Shown here one piece after another: positions 41,301-56,300 of a DNA stretch of 64,000 nucleotides; the stretch's first letter is position 1; the number at the start of each line of letters is the position of its first letter. The DNA lies in NCBI GenBank assembly GCA_965202675.1, contig OZ241842.1, positions 558,001 to 622,000 of the forward strand, in the 5' to 3' direction. The notes under the pieces are model-generated. The model did not search any database, was not told the DNA's origin, and was given only the letters and a program-made list of their open reading frames with translations. The position numbers and the translations under genes were made by a program. This DNA is from CATQHD01 sp965202675. Lineage in GTDB: Bacteria > Actinomycetota > Acidimicrobiia > Spongiisociales > Spongiisociaceae.

Positions 41301-44300
41301 GACTACACGAAGACGGAAACCCATGTCATGCCGTTCGGCCCCGACGAAGACGACCCGACCGACGTGAAAGCCGGGTCGCTGGATCTGCTAGCCCAGGAGA
41401 TCACCCCCACCCTGTTCGGAGACGGAACCGAGGCAATAACCGCCCGCGGCGAGAACGGAAGCCAACTCTCCGTCCCGCACCAATCCTGCGACCTGGTGAT
41501 CATGAACCCGCCCTACACCTCACCCACCAACCACACCCTAGAGGAGAGGCATGGTTCTCCCCTGCCGCAATTCGCCGCCTTCGGAATGGACAAGAAGGCC
41601 CAGAAGGCGATAGGGAACAAGGTCAAAAGGATGGCCACAAAGATTGGAAGGTCTGTGCGCAGTGGTTACGCAGGTCTGGGAACCGATTTTTTTGATCTGG
41701 CACATCTCAAGGTAAAGCCCGGCGGGGTGATCGCTTTCGTTTTGCCGGCATCCTTGGCTTCTGGAGCCTCGTGGAGGAAACTGCGAGACCTGCTCGCCTC
41801 CGAATACGAGAAAGTGATGGTGGTAACCTGCTCGTCGGGCAGGAGCGAACACCGACGATTCTCCTCCGATACGAAGTTGGCGGAAGCCCTGCTGATCGCC
41901 ACCCGCCGCCGCGGGCCCGCCGCCGCCGGACCGCAGGAGGAATGGCGGTGGGTGAACCTGGATCGGAGCCCGAAGAGCGCAGCCGAAGCGCTGGCTCTGT
42001 CTGTCGAACTCGAACAAGCGGACCGCAACGGTGTCGCGGCGGGAAGACTGGGGGGCGCCCCGTGGGGGTTCTCGGTACGCTGCGGTCGGAGGATGGCACC
42101 GGCGATGATACGCAGCCCTGAAGTAGCGGAAGCGCTGCTGTCCTTGACCGATCCCACTCGGCCGGGAATTGCGTTGCCCCGCTCCAATAGGTTCATTCCT
42201 CTGCCCCTCGTTCGTCTGGCCGACCTCGGAACCAAGGGACCGGTGGACAGGTTGCTGGTCAGAAACGCGGTAACAGGCGGAGGCGGCCCATTCGAGTTCC
42301 TGCCCCATCCCAACGGCAAGACTGACTTTCCCGTGTTGTGGAGCCACGACCATCTCAAGGAAACCTATCTGACGGTTCACCCTGATCAACACGGCCGTCC
42401 TGTGGCGGGCAGGGAACAGCGCGCCGCTGATCTGTGGAAAACCGCCACTCGGCTACATTTCAACAGGGATTTCCGCTATACATCTCAACCATTGGCGGCA
42501 TGTCTCACTCCTGTTCCAACTCTAGGTGGAACAGCTTGGCCGTCATTTATACTCCACCCAAGGGGAGAACCTCCGGTTGAAAGGATGGATTGGGTATATC
42601 CGGTATTACTCTGGGCTAATACCACCTTGGGTTTGATGAGCTTCTATTTACTCGGCTCTCGTACACAAGCAGGGCGGTCAAGAATAACCATTACACGCTT
42701 ACCGGAGTTACTTACTCTGGATGTACGGGCACTGAATCCCGATCAGCTCAGCATGGCCGAGACCATATTCTTTCGTTTCCAACACAGAGAGTTCATGCCG
42801 GCCAATATGGCCTATCAAGATCTGACCAGGCAGGCTCTTGACCAGGCGGTTCTTGTTGAACTGCTGGGAATCAACGGGCCTCTACTAGAACGGGTGGCCG
42901 TCATCCGCGACCAGTGGTGCCACGAACCCCACCTCACGGGCGCGGAATAAACCCCATCGGGCGCCGAACCAGGGCCTACCCCCGGCCCCCGGCGGCCCCC
43001 CCCCCCAACAACAATGCCCTGCGCTCGCAAAAAGGCCAGACGACCCGGCCGTCAGCTTACGGATCCGATACAGGGGGTCGTCTTTGCGGCCGCGGCGGCC
43101 TACGGTCTCGTTCTGGACCCTGCGGCGGACCTCGTCGAGGCGGTTGTTGGCCAACCGGACCACATGGAACGGATCCGCGACCTGGATCGCATGCGGGACG
43201 GCCGCGTTGCAGGCGGCACGGGTACGGGCCGAGAGCCTCTCTGCCTGGGACTATATCCAACAGCTGGCCTGCTTCCACATCAACAATAGAGGTGCACCGC
43301 CGCTTCTGCGGACGCCTTCGGGGAGCCGTGCGCAAGAACATGGTCTCATCGACGCCGACGGCTTCCACCGCCCCGATCCGTTCCTCGTCGGCCTCCAACA
43401 GAGCCTGGCCCCAGCGGATGACTTCTTTGTTGATGCGTATGCCAATCACAGCCCAGCTCCTCGGCGTCGTCGGACACCGCCCGCCCCTTCCGGCCCACCA
43501 TCTCCGCCGCCCACCGGGCGGCCCGGCTGGTCAACAACCCCCGCTCCGGAGCAATCCGGGGATCCTGCTCGGTAAACCTGAATCCACCCCGCAGCCGCTG
43601 TCAGGGCACTCCAACCGGCGTTTCCTCCACCCCAGCCGCACCGGCCGCCGAACGCCGGGAGGTCCACCAGCTCAACCAGCCTCTCGCCCTGGACCACACC
43701 CGCCCGCCACACCCCGGACACAACGGACGGGACACCCCGACGGTGCGTACCTCCACCAGCAGAGCCCCGTCCGGGGTTCGCTCACCTTCAGTATCTCCAC
43801 ATCCCCCAATCCGGCCATCACCTCACATATGCGCTTATACTTGCACTCCACCAGGGGTCCTCCTTCACTCGGGAAGCATTTCAGCGTCCGATTATGGAGG
43901 ACCCCACCCCAGATCCCGCGGATTCCCTACCCCCTCTCAACCCACCACCCCCCCTCAACTCCGAAGAGCCCTCCAAACAACCATGTCAGCCCGCCGCGCT
44001 CAGAACGCGGGCTCAACGAGATCAGACGACCCGGCCGTCAACGGTCTCGACCATCAGCCGCCGGAGCCGCAAAAGCAATCCCCTGTACAGGATCCTGTCC
44101 ATCCGGGAGGTCAACGCCCGGCGGATTACGCTCCAGAAGGGGGTTTTGATGGATCGGCAAAGTCTGTGGGTCCGGCACCTTTACCGAGCGGGCCGTGAAA
44201 CAGGTGCAGGGGCCTCTACCTGAGTAGAGACCCCTGTCCCTGGTGTGGTTGGGTTGCGGTAAAGGCTGTTTATCGGTCGATCATGTAGACGGGCGAGTAG

Positions 44301-47300
44301 CGCAGGCAGTGTTCCTTGATGCTGATGGTGTCGCTGCCTACGGTAACGTCTCCCGAGCTGCATTCGCCGGTGCCGACCGCGGCGGTGGTGGTGCCGGTCT
44401 TGTCCTGGCGGAGGGCCGCCCAGATTGCACCGCTGGTGCTGTCTATGGCGGTTCCCCAGCCGAACCTACCGTTCCGCGTCGGCCCCGTGTACTGCTCGTC
44501 GGGGGCGGTGCTGTCGGCCCAACCGCTGGAGGGTTTGGTGTACACGTGCACCGCTCCCAGCCAGTCGCCCTGCTGGGCGTAGTGTTGGGACACCGCGATC
44601 GTGTTCCCATCAGAGCTTATGTCCGCGAAGCCACCGAAGGCACCGTAGCCCCGCCCGACCGGGACGCTGAGCGTCGCGGCGTGGGCGGTGTTTGCCGCCC
44701 AGCCGGCTTCCGGTTTGGTGTATACGTACACGCTACCCGTATTGGGCACAGCCGGCACCGTATTCGCCGTGTCATCATAGTCCGGCCTGACCCTGACCCT
44801 CTTGGCCAGCTCGAGGGGCAAGTCCTCGTGGCTGACGATGATCGTGTCGCCCGACACGGCCACGCTCTGCCCCCATCGGGACTCGGCCGACTCGTAGGCT
44901 GTTGCGGGCGGGAGCCACCGGACCACGGTCCTGTTCGACGAAGTCCAATCGGCGCCGGTCTTGGACACCACATCCACGTAACCCGTGAAGCCCTGCGCCG
45001 GCTTCGGTGCAGAGCCACCATTTGCCGGCAGGGTCGGCCTCTGCCGCGGCGAGGACAGGACGATCGTGCCCGCGTCCTCGTCCACGGCCAAGCACCTGTT
45101 GGAGTGGCAGTGGGAGCTCGGCGTCGGGTCCGAGCCGGAGATCGCTATCTGCTGGCCCACTATATGCGTGCCGGGAGTACTGGTCTCCCAGCCGGTGGTT
45201 TCTGATCTTTCGTATACGTACACCCCGCCGGAGTAGCCGACAACTATCGTGTCGCCGTCGATGGCCACCTGCTTCCCGTACCGGGTTGTGCCTTCGTCAA
45301 ACACAATCGGGGTCGCACTGTCGACCCAGCCGCCGGTCGAAGGCTTCACGAACACATAGGCGTCCCGCTTGTTCTGGCGGGTGCTCACAACGATGGTGTC
45401 CCCGCTGATGTCCACCACGCTTCCGAAATAGGTGTTCGACACCCGCTTGGCTACAGGCATTTCCAGGATGGCCGGGGTGGTGTCGGAGGGGCTGTTGTAC
45501 ACGTACACTCGGCCGACCCGCCGGGTGGCCGAACCCGCCTCGTACTGGTAGCGGGGGGCGCCGACCACGATTACCCCGCCGTCCGCCGCGAACGACACCC
45601 CGAACCGCTGCAACAGGTTGTCGCCGGTTTCCTCGTCCGCTCCGAAGGGGAACAGCCGGGCCCACTCGTCCGCGGCGGTGACCTGGCTTACCTTCCTCGA
45701 GTCGGTCTGGTAGGCGGTTACCGAGACGTGCTTGGCGTTGTCCTTCACGTCCTTCTCGAAGTCGTCCAGGGTTACCGCGCCGTTGGTGGCGGTCAGCTGG
45801 TCGTTGGCGTCGTATTCGACCATGGACACGGTGTTGCCGCCGACCAGGATCAGCCGGTTGTTCTCGGCGTCGTTGACCATCAGCCGGCCATTCGCCGATC
45901 CGTCCTTGGACGGTTCTGACGCCCAGTAGTGGTAGATCCGCTCGGACATGATGTCACCGCTGCGGGCGTCCCACTTGTCCTCGTAATATCCCAGATGATC
46001 CGGATTCCGGGCCTGGGCCAACAACGAAGTCGAGAGTTCGGCTTTGACCCGGGCGACGATGGTTTCGATGCCGGTGGCGTCCGATTTTCTGGTGTAGGTG
46101 AGCGTGGCTACGCCCCGCCGGTTGGTCGTCTTGGTCCGCGCCCGCAGCGCCGACCCCGTCAGACCCCGGGTCGGGTCTACATCCTCTGCCCGCGTTCCGC
46201 CGACTCGGTTGAGTTCCGGATCGGGGGACCTCGAAGTCAGTTTGTCGGCGTTGTAGTACCGCAGGGCTATCGGGTCGTCGTTGGCGTTGGCGGGGGCGGC
46301 GCCTACCCCGGCGGCGTCGTCGGAGGCGAACTCCACCGCCCGCCGTGATATCGGGTCGCCGTACTGATCCGTCAAAGTGGCTCTGACGGTATGCGCCACG
46401 CCGTCGCCTGCAGCGCTGGCCTCGTGGTACTCGACGTCCTGGGTCAGGGTCAGCACAGACGCCGTAGCAACCGAGTCGCGCCATACCACCGCCGCGTCGT
46501 CTATCGGCGGCGCGTTCCGCACCAGCGCCCCGGCCTCGACCCCGGCCATCTTGAGGGCGGTCTTGTCCTCCAACTCCAGCGTCGAAGGCTGGCCATTGAC
46601 AGGCGCCAGGCTGATGTCCAGATCCAGATGCGCCACATCGCCCCGCTTGTCCGAACCCGCCCGCGGGTCGGTCCGAACAAACGACAACTCGATCTTGCCC
46701 GACGCGTCCGTCTTGTAGGTAGTCGTCCCGGAACTCTGCGGCAGGTCACCCGTCGACCCCGACTCGTTCGTCACCAGAGCCGACGCCACGCTCACCGACA
46801 CGTCCTTGTCCGACACCGCGTTGCCGTCCTCGTCCACCAGCTGCAGCGTGATCGCAACCCGGTCCCCGAACTTGGCCGCCATCGCGTTATCAGCCAAATC
46901 ATCGGTAACCCGCAGCTTCTCCGCAGGTTTGGTAACCGCCAGCTCAACCGACGACGACACCGTCTCGTCCGAATCGTAACGATCCCCCACATCACCGGTC
47001 CACGCCCACAAAGTAGACGACGCCGTAAACGACTCCGAGTACTCCACATCACCCGACGGACCTGCAACCTCATCACCGAACGCGATCTCACAGGCCACCG
47101 AACCCCCCACCACCGAAACATCATCCGCCGAGCAACGCCCATCCGCCCCAAACGCGTCGTCCGGGCTCGTCGCGGAGAACACATCCACCACCGCATCAGG
47201 TATCGGCAACAAATCACTGTCGCGCACCGACACAGCCAACCCCACCGGGTCGTTCTCCTCTACCGACGGCTCCGCCGCCTGCAAAGTCAACCCCGCCGGC

Positions 47301-50300
47301 CGCGCCACCGTATGCGCCAACATCCGGGTGATGAACACCGCCATCTGCGCCCGGGTCACCTGAGCCCCCGGCGAGAAACTGTCATCCGAAGTGCCCCGGG
47401 CCACGCCCAGCTCATACATCCGCCGGATCGCCGAATACTGACCCCGCGTCACGTTGCCGATGTCATCAAACGAGTCATCAAACGTAATGTCGGCCAGCTC
47501 ATCCACAGTCCCGCCCAAAGCCCCCAACCCCAGACCGGAACCCTTCTCGGCCTCCAACAGGAACTTATCCAACATCTCAGCCATCTGCGCCCGCGACACC
47601 AAAAGACCCGGCCCGAACACCGTCCCGGAACTCCCCGGCATGATCCCCAACGCCGCCACCTGATTAATCGCCGTACGCGTCGCCTCCGGCAACCCCGCAG
47701 CATCCGTGAACTCATCCGCCGGGTTCGCAGGCAACACCACCCCCGCCGGACCCGCCGCCCGCGACAAGAACAACGCCATCTGCCAACGCAACACCGGCGC
47801 CCCCGGATCATAAGTAGTAGCCGTCCGACCCACCGTCACCCCGAAATGCGCCAAGCAATTCACCGCATTCTCAGCAAACGACCCCTCCACATCCACCAAA
47901 CCCGCCGACTCCAACGCCGGACCCACACACGCCGAATACACCGCCTCATTATCAGCCTCCCCCTCCAAACCCTCAGCCGGCTCTACCCCCCCCCCCGCAG
48001 CCAGCAACGACCACACCAAACCCAACACCGACACAACAGCCAACCACGACCGCCGCCGCACACCGCTCGACAACATCACTATTCCTCCTTCGCTACCGCG
48101 TCCGAACAATTCGGACGAATCATCACCACCAACCCATAGGGGTTGATCAGGGCCGATTATACGCACCCCCTCCCCCCGGTGTCAACTAACACCGGATTTC
48201 CTTAAAACCCCAGGTCAGAATGTATAAACAACAGCGACTCCCTGCCCGCGCGGGCGGCTTACCGACCTGGAATCCGACCGACGAGGAGGGTCGGCGCCAT
48301 CCTGCTGGGCTGTTCGCGCAGAGGCTCTGCCCGAGCGCCGACGCCTACGAGGGCGCGGTGAGGCGGAGTATCCGCAAGCCCGACCCCGTCTCGTCGTCGT
48401 CGGCGGACCATATGCTCCCGTTGGCCTGGTCGAAGGTGTTCCTCCACCCCATAGTGGCGCGAGGATCCGGACCCAGGTACTCGGCCGACTCGGCCGGGCT
48501 GTCGTCGGTGACCGCCGACCAGCCGCCCGCCGGCTTGCTGAACACAAGGGTCGAACCCCGCAGGTCGCCCTCGGCGCGGTAGGAACGAGAAGCCAAAATC
48601 CGGCTGCCGTCATCGGCGATATCCACCCACTGCCCGAACACCTCACCCACACTGCAGCCCAAAACCGGCCCGCCGGCCGCGGTGCAAGCCGCCGGCGCAT
48701 CAGGATGAGCCGGCGCTCTCAGAACCGCGGTCGGGGTCGGGAGGTCATCCCATTTGCCGTTGTCGGCGCTGTCGGGCCGCTCGAATATCAGCGCCTTGCC
48801 CCGGCGCAGCATGTTGGGCCGGAAGTTGGCCGAAACCACCACCGTGCCCCCGTCGGCCGAAACCGCCACCGAGCGTCCGAGCTTCTCCGCGAAGAAAGGA
48901 GTGGGGGATGTCAGCTTGGCGTCCGGCTCGTACACCGCGGCGGTCCAACCGCTGTCGGTCTCGGTGAAAATGTAAGCGGCGCCCGCCCAATCGTATCGGG
49001 TCCCGTCCACGACGGCCTTCATCAGGTTGCCCCCGACCACCACCGTGGAGCCGTCCTCGGAGAGGGCCAGCTCCCGATCCCAGGCGAACTCCCTGCTCCA
49101 ACGATTCTGATTGGCGTTGATATCGGTCCCCGCCGGTTCCAACCGGGCCGAGCCGGCACCGTTGTCGTCGTCCCACTTCCCGGCGGCGGCCGAGGCAGGC
49201 CGCTCGTACAAGAGCACCCCGCCTATCCGCTTGCTGCTGGTGATATACCCCGGGGCCCCGACCCCTATGACCTTCTCGTCCTCGGACACCGCAACCGCGC
49301 GGCCGAACTCGAATGGATGTTGGTTGTGCGGAGTCCCCCCCTGGGTGGAACCGCCCGCCGTCAGGACGGCATCGAGCGTCCAGATGCCGAGGCTGTCCTT
49401 GGTGTAGACGTAGACCGCCCCGTCGGTGGCGTTGCCGGTCCGGGGATCAGTCGCGCCGGCATTGATCTGGCGGGTGCTGTGCCGGCCCGGCTCCCCCACC
49501 ACCAGCGTGTCCCCGCGGATGTCCACCACAAACCCGAACCACCCGCCCGAGGTGGGCAGACTCAGATTCCAGGGCCTGTTCCGCCAGTTCCCGCCCGTAT
49601 AACTCCCCGTAAAAGTGGACGGCTGCGGAGTGGGGGCGGTCAGCTTGGCCGGGGACGCGTCGTCCACGCCGTCGTATATGTACACGGCGCCCGCATAGTT
49701 GTTCTCCCGATACGACCCGACAACGATGGTGTTCCCATCAACGGCGTAATGGACAAGGCCGACGTTGAGGCTGGCCGCGTTCAGCCCCAAGGCGGTCGGA
49801 ACGGGTATCTTCGACAAATCCGGCTCGGCCCACTCCGCCGCCAGTGTGAACGAGCTCACGCCCTTCGCGGTGTCGTCATAGCGGCCCACCGTGAGATGAG
49901 CCGCGTCGGACTTCAGATACTTCTCGAAATCCGCCCGGGTAACCGGACCGGCCGGCCCGTTGAACTGATCGTTGGAATCATAGGCGGCCAGCGCTACACC
50001 GCCGCCCGCCCCGGCGACCACGATCCGGCTGTTCGCATCGTCCTTGACCAGGATCCGACCCGAAGCCTGTTCCCCGTCGGACAGCTCCTCGACCCAATAG
50101 ACAGCCAGCCGCTCACTGAACAGATCCGCCTCGTCGCCGCTGGTGCGGGTCGCGTCGTCCGCTCCGCGCACCAGCCGGGCCCGCACCGTCTCGATCACCG
50201 ACGCGTCGGAATCGCGGGTATAGGTGAGGGTGGCCGCCCCCCGCCGGTTGGTGGTCCTCGTATAGCGGGACACGCCGTTCAACTCGTGCAAAACCCTGAA

Positions 50301-53300
50301 ACCGTAAGCCCTCCAGGGCTGACTGCTGCCGACATGGGAAGCCCGGACCGCCGCCAAAACGGCGTCCTCGGACTGCTCCCCGACGCCGAGCGGATCATCC
50401 GAAGTGAAATGAATCTTCTGACGGGCCACCGGATTGCCGAACTGATCCGTCAACGTGGCCGTAACAGCATGGGACGCCCCGTTGCCCGCCTTCGACGCCT
50501 CGACATAAGAAACCGTCTGCGACAACGTCAGGGCAGTAGCCACCGGCGCGGAATCCCGCCACACCGCCGCCGCGTCCTCCGCGCCGGCGCCGTCGGGTCC
50601 GGCCTTTTTCAGGTTGGTCCTGTCCTCCAACGTCAACGGCGAACCCGACCCCAGGGTGATGTCCAAGTCGAGCCGGGCCGAATCGCCCGTGTTGGCGCTC
50701 CCCGACCGAGGATCCGTCTGACGGAACGACAACTCGATCTTGCCCGACGCGTCCGTCTTGTACGCCCGCGTCAAAGACGACGAAAGCGCAACGCCGGCGG
50801 CTCCGGCCTCCATAACAGTCTCGGCCGCCACCACCGTTACCGATTCATCCTGTTTGGCCACCGCGTTGCCGTCCTCATCCACCACCTGCAGGGTGAACAC
50901 CACCCGCTCCCCGAACTCCGCCGCCGCCGCGCCCTCGGGCATATTGTCGGTAACCCGCAGCTTCATCCCCGCCTTGTCAACCGCAACCGCGACCGACGAC
51001 CCCTCGTCGTCATCCGCGTCATAACGATCGCCCGCCTCACCCGTCCACGCCCACAAAGTCGTTGAAGCGTCCAGGTTCTCCGTCGACAGCTCCAGATCAC
51101 CCGACGGATCGGTCGTCTGATCGCCCAACGAAATCTCACACAGCCCCGAACCCCCCACCGCCGATACATCATCAACCGAACAACGCCCGTCCGAACCGAA
51201 CGCATCATCAGGGGTGGACGATGAGAACACATCCACCAACGCGTCCGGCACCCCCATCAAACCCGTATTCCGCACCGACACCGCCAGATCCACCGATTCG
51301 CCCTCCGTAACCGACGACTTCGCCGCCTGCAAAGTCAACCCCGCCGGACGGGCAACCGTATGCGCCAGCATCCGCGTAATGAACACCGCCATCTGCGCCC
51401 TCGTAACCGAAGCAATCGGCGAAAAACGCCCATCCGATGTTCCCCTCGCCACCCCGAGCTCGAACACCCGCCGAATAGCCGCATACTCCCGCCGCGTAAC
51501 ATTATCAATATCATCGAACACATCGTCATCGGGAGCAACATCAGCCAACTCGTCCGCATCCGGGCCCAAAGCCCCCAAACCCAAACCGGCGCCCTTCTCC
51601 GCCGCAACCAGGAACGAATCCAACATCAAAGCCATCTGCGCCCGCGTCACCGCAAGATCAGGGCGAAAAGCGTTCGCAAAGACCCCCGGCATGATCCCCA
51701 ACGCCGCCATCTGATTGATCGCCAACCGGCCTGCCTCGAACACTCCGCCGATATCCGTGAACCCGTCGGCCGGATTCTCCGGCAACGCAATCCCCGCCGG
51801 ACCCGCCGCCCGCTTGAGGAACAAAGCCATCTGCCAACGCGACACCGGCGACCCCGGATCATACGTCGTAGCCGTCCGACCCCGCGTCACCCCGAAATGC
51901 GCCAGACAATTCACCGCGTCCTCGGCAAACGACCCCACCACATCCAACAAACCCGTCGACTCCAACGCCGGACCCACACACGCCGAATACACCGCCTCGT
52001 TGTCCGCCTCACCCTCGACGCCCACCGCCGGACCCGCCCCGACAGCCAACAACGAACCCACCAGACTCAAAACCCCGGCCAAAGCCAACCACGGCCGCCG
52101 CACACCGGACACAAACATCAGAACCCCTTTCTCCTTCTCTTTTGAAGGTTTCATCCGAATAGAAGGCAAGGCCGACCCGCAAAAGAGGGCGGCCGGGGCC
52201 AATATATCAACAACAACCCCTCTCCCTCGGTAATTACCGTTGCCGCCCTGAAATCCCAGGTCAACATCCAGGACGCTACAGTGGCGGCGTGCCTTCACCA
52301 CCCATCCTGGTCCGCTTCGACGGCGCCGGATACGCCGCTTCGGGAACGGTGATACTCCGCGGCGTGGACCTGACCGTCGAACCGGGCGACATCCTGGGAA
52401 TAACCGGGCCCAACGGCGCGGGGAAAACGACCCTCCTGCGCCTGGCGGCTGCTCTGCGCCGGCCGACCGCCGGCCGCGTCTCGGTGCTCGGCGCCGACGC
52501 CGCCGCCCGCCCCGACGAGCTGGCCGCCGCCCGGCGCAGCATCGCGATGATCGGCCATTTCCCGGCGCTGTGGCCGGAACTGACCCTCCGGGAGAACATC
52601 GAGACGGCGGCCCGGCTGCGGGGCGGCGCCCGGCGGGGCGGCGCCGACGGGGCCCTCCGGGCGGTCGGGCTGGCCGAACTCGCCGACTGGAAGGCCTCTG
52701 ACGCCTCCCTGGGGATGCAGCGGCGGGTGGAGTTCGCCCGGCTGCTCACCCGGACGCCCCGGCTGCTGCTGCTCGACGAACCCTACGCCGGCCTCGACGC
52801 GGCCTCGCTCCCGCTCGTGGACGAGGCAGTTGCGAGGACGGCGGAGGCGGGCGGGGCCGCAATGCTCGTCTCCCACGAGCAGGAACGCATGAACCGCCTG
52901 GCAACGCGCCGAATCACGGTGGAGGCCGGAACCGTCGGCGGGGAAAGCGCATGAAGCCGCCCGGCTTCTGGCGGCAGACGGTTTGGGTGTTCCGCAAGGA
53001 CCTGCGGGTGGAGCTGCGGGGAGGCGAAACCCTCATGATGGCCGCCCCGTTCGCGGCGCTGGCGCTGATGCTGGCCCCCCTCGCCCTCGGAACAGACGCC
53101 GGTCTGCTCCGCCGGATCGGACCGGGCATGCTCTGGCTGGTGGTGCTCCTCTTCGGGGTAACCGTCACCTTCCGGCCCGCCGCGGTCGAGTCCGGCCCGG
53201 TGCGGGACCTGCTCACCCTGTCCGGCCTCGACCCCGCGGCCGGTTTCGCGGGCCGGAGCCTGGCGTCGGCAACCCTGCTCTTCGGCCTCACCCTGGTGCT

Positions 53301-56300
53301 GACCCCGGTGATGATCGTGCTGTATGCGCCGACCGGGACCCCGCGTTGGGGGTGCCTGTTCTGGCTGGCCGTGACCGGCGCCGTCGCGCTCGGCCTGCTC
53401 GGTTCGCTGGTCGGCGCGCTGGTCGCAGGGCTGCGGGCCCGCTCTTCCCTGGCGCCGCTCCTGGCCGTCCCCCTGGCGGTCCCGGTGCTGCTGGCCGCCG
53501 TCAAGGGTACGGAAACCGCCCTCGCCGGAGGCATTAGTATTCGATGGCTGCTTCTGCTGACCGCCATGGATCTGGCCCTGGCGATCGCCGGAGTGCTGCT
53601 GGCGGGGGTGCTGGACGAGACCGCGAGGTGAAGATGGCTTCGGCTGCGGCGAGACGGGCTCTGTTCGGCGCCGCCTTCGTTCTGATCGGGGCGGGCCTGT
53701 ACATGGCCGCCGCCGCCCCGCCCGAACAGACCCAGGGCGAGGCCGCCAAGCTGCTGTTCGTACACGTACCGTCGGTGGTCGCGGCCTACCTGGCCCTGGG
53801 CGTCGGCTTGGCCGGGGCGGTCTGGTATCTGATCCGCCGCTCCCCCGCCGCCGACCTGCTGTCGGCGTCCGCCATAGAGATCGGGGTGCTGTTCTGCGCC
53901 CTGACGCTGGTGACCGGGATGATCTGGGGCCGCCGGGTGTGGGGCGTCTGGTGGGACTGGACCGACGCCCGGTTGCTGACCACCGCGGTGCTGTTCTTCT
54001 TCTACCTGGCCTATCTGGCCCTCCGGCGCTCGATAGCCGACCCCCGGGTGCGGGCGGGGCGGTGCGCGGTCCTCGGCGCGATCGGGTTCGTCCAGGTGCC
54101 GATCGTCCATTATTCGGTGCTCTGGTTCCGCACCCTGCATCAGGGCCCCACCATCCTGCGCCCCGATCCGGGCAACGCCCCCATGGACCCGGCCTTCTCC
54201 CGCCCCCTCTGGGTGACGATCCTGGCGTTCGCGGTCACCTTCGGCGCCCTGCTGGCGGCCCGGATGGAGCTGGCCCGCCTCGACGAGAAGGCCGCCGACC
54301 GCTCCCGCCGCGCCGCGCCGGCGGGCGCCGCGGTGTCGCCGCCGCTGATCGGAGGCCCGGATGGATAGCGGCTGGGTGATTTTCGGGTACCTGGTTACCT
54401 ACGCGGCCATCGGGGTCTATACCGTGCGGCTGGCGCTGCGCATCCGTTCCCGGCGCCGCTCCCTCCCCCCCCCTTCATGAGGCACCGGCGGATCGTCCTG
54501 CCGGCCTTGGCGCTGCTGGCGGTCGTTATCGGCGTGCTCGTCTTCGGCGGCCTGGGCGGCGACCTCGTCTACTACCTGACCCCCTCGGAGGCGGTCGAGG
54601 AGCGGGCGGACCGGCCGGCCGGCGAGCGGTTCCGGCTGGGGGGCCTGGTCGAGGAAGGAGGGATCGAGGAGACGGCTGACGGGGTGCGGTTCGCGGTGGG
54701 CGACGGCGCCGCGTCGATCACCGTCGTGCATACCGGAGCGCCGCCCCAGCTGTTCCGGGCGGGCATCGGGGTGGTGGTCGAGGGCGCCTGGGAAGGGGAC
54801 CTGTTCCGCTCCGACCTGCTGCTCATCCGCCACGACGAGCAGTACCGGGCGCCGGACGGCGGGGGAGCATACGAGGTCCCTGCGGGCGGGGCATGACCGC
54901 CTGGCTGGGCCTCGCCGCCGTATTGACGGCCTGCGCTTCGTCGGCCGCCCTGGCCTGGAGGGGGCTGCCGGCGCTCCTGGGCCGCGGCCCGGTCCCGGCC
55001 GGCCGGACCCGGGGGCCGGTGCTGTGGATGCTGGGCGGAGCGGCCGCCGCCATGGCGGTGCTGGAGCTGGCGTTGTTGACCGGCGATTTCTCGATCGCCT
55101 ACGTCGCCGACAACCACCGGACGGGGACGCCGCTGATCTTCACCCTGGCGGCCGGTTGGGCGGCCCTGGAGGGGTCGATCGTCCTCTGGGGCCTCGTGCT
55201 GGCCGCCCTGACCTTCCTCGCCTACCGGAGCCTGGCCCGGCCCGGCCATCCCCTGGCCGGGGGAACGCTTTCGGTGCTGGGCGTGCTCGGGGTGTTCTGG
55301 TTCGGCCTGATGGCTGCGGCCGCCAACCCCTTCGCGGTCTGCACCTCGGCCGCGGAAGCCGGGTGCAGCCTCTCCGCCTGGGCGCCCTGGTCGCCCGCCG
55401 ACGCGCCGCTCGACGGGCGGGGCGCCAACCCCTTGTTGCAGAACCATCTGCTCATGGCGGTCCACCCGCCGGTGCTGTACCTGGGCTACGTCGGCTTCTC
55501 GGTTCCGTTCGCGATCGGAATCGCCTCGCTGGCCGCCGCCCGGAGCGGGGCCGCCTGGCTGGAGGCCGCCCGCCGCTGGACCCTGGCCGCCTGGGGTTTC
55601 CTGACCGCCGGGATCGTCCTGGGCGCCTGGTGGAGCTACGAGGTGTTGGGGTGGGGCGGCTACTGGGCGTGGGATCCGGTGGAGAACGCCTCGTTCATCC
55701 CCTGGCTGCTGGCGACCGCCTTCATCCACTCCTCGGTCGTGCAGGCCCGCCGGGGGGTGCTCCAGTCCTGGAACTACGTGCTGGTGATCGGAACCTTCGC
55801 CGCCACCATCCTCGGCACCTTCCTGACCCGCTCGGGGGTGGTCGCCTCGGTGCATAGCTTCACCCAGTCCGCGATCGGCCCGATCCTGCTCGGGTTCCTG
55901 GCCGCAGTGCTGGCCGGTTCCCTCATCCTGTTCGCCGCCCGCATCCATCTGATCGGCAGCGCCCCCCGGCTCGATTCGCTCGCCAGCCGGGAGGGGGCCT
56001 TCCTGGCCAACAACCTGCTGCTGTCGGTGTTCGCCTTCGTGGTGCTGTCGGGGACCCTCTTCCCGCTGGCCGTCGAGGCCTTCTCCGGCCGCACCGTCGG
56101 GGTGGGCCGGCCCTTCTTCGACCGCTGGGCGGCGCCCCTTTCCTACTGCCTGCTGCTGATGATGGGGATCGGCCCGGTAACGCCCTTCCGGGCGGCCCGG
56201 CTCCGGATAATGCGGCAGCGCCTCCGCACCCCGATGCGGATCGCCCTGGCCGCCGCGGCCCTGTTCGTCCTGCTGGTCGGCCGCAACCGCCATCTGATCA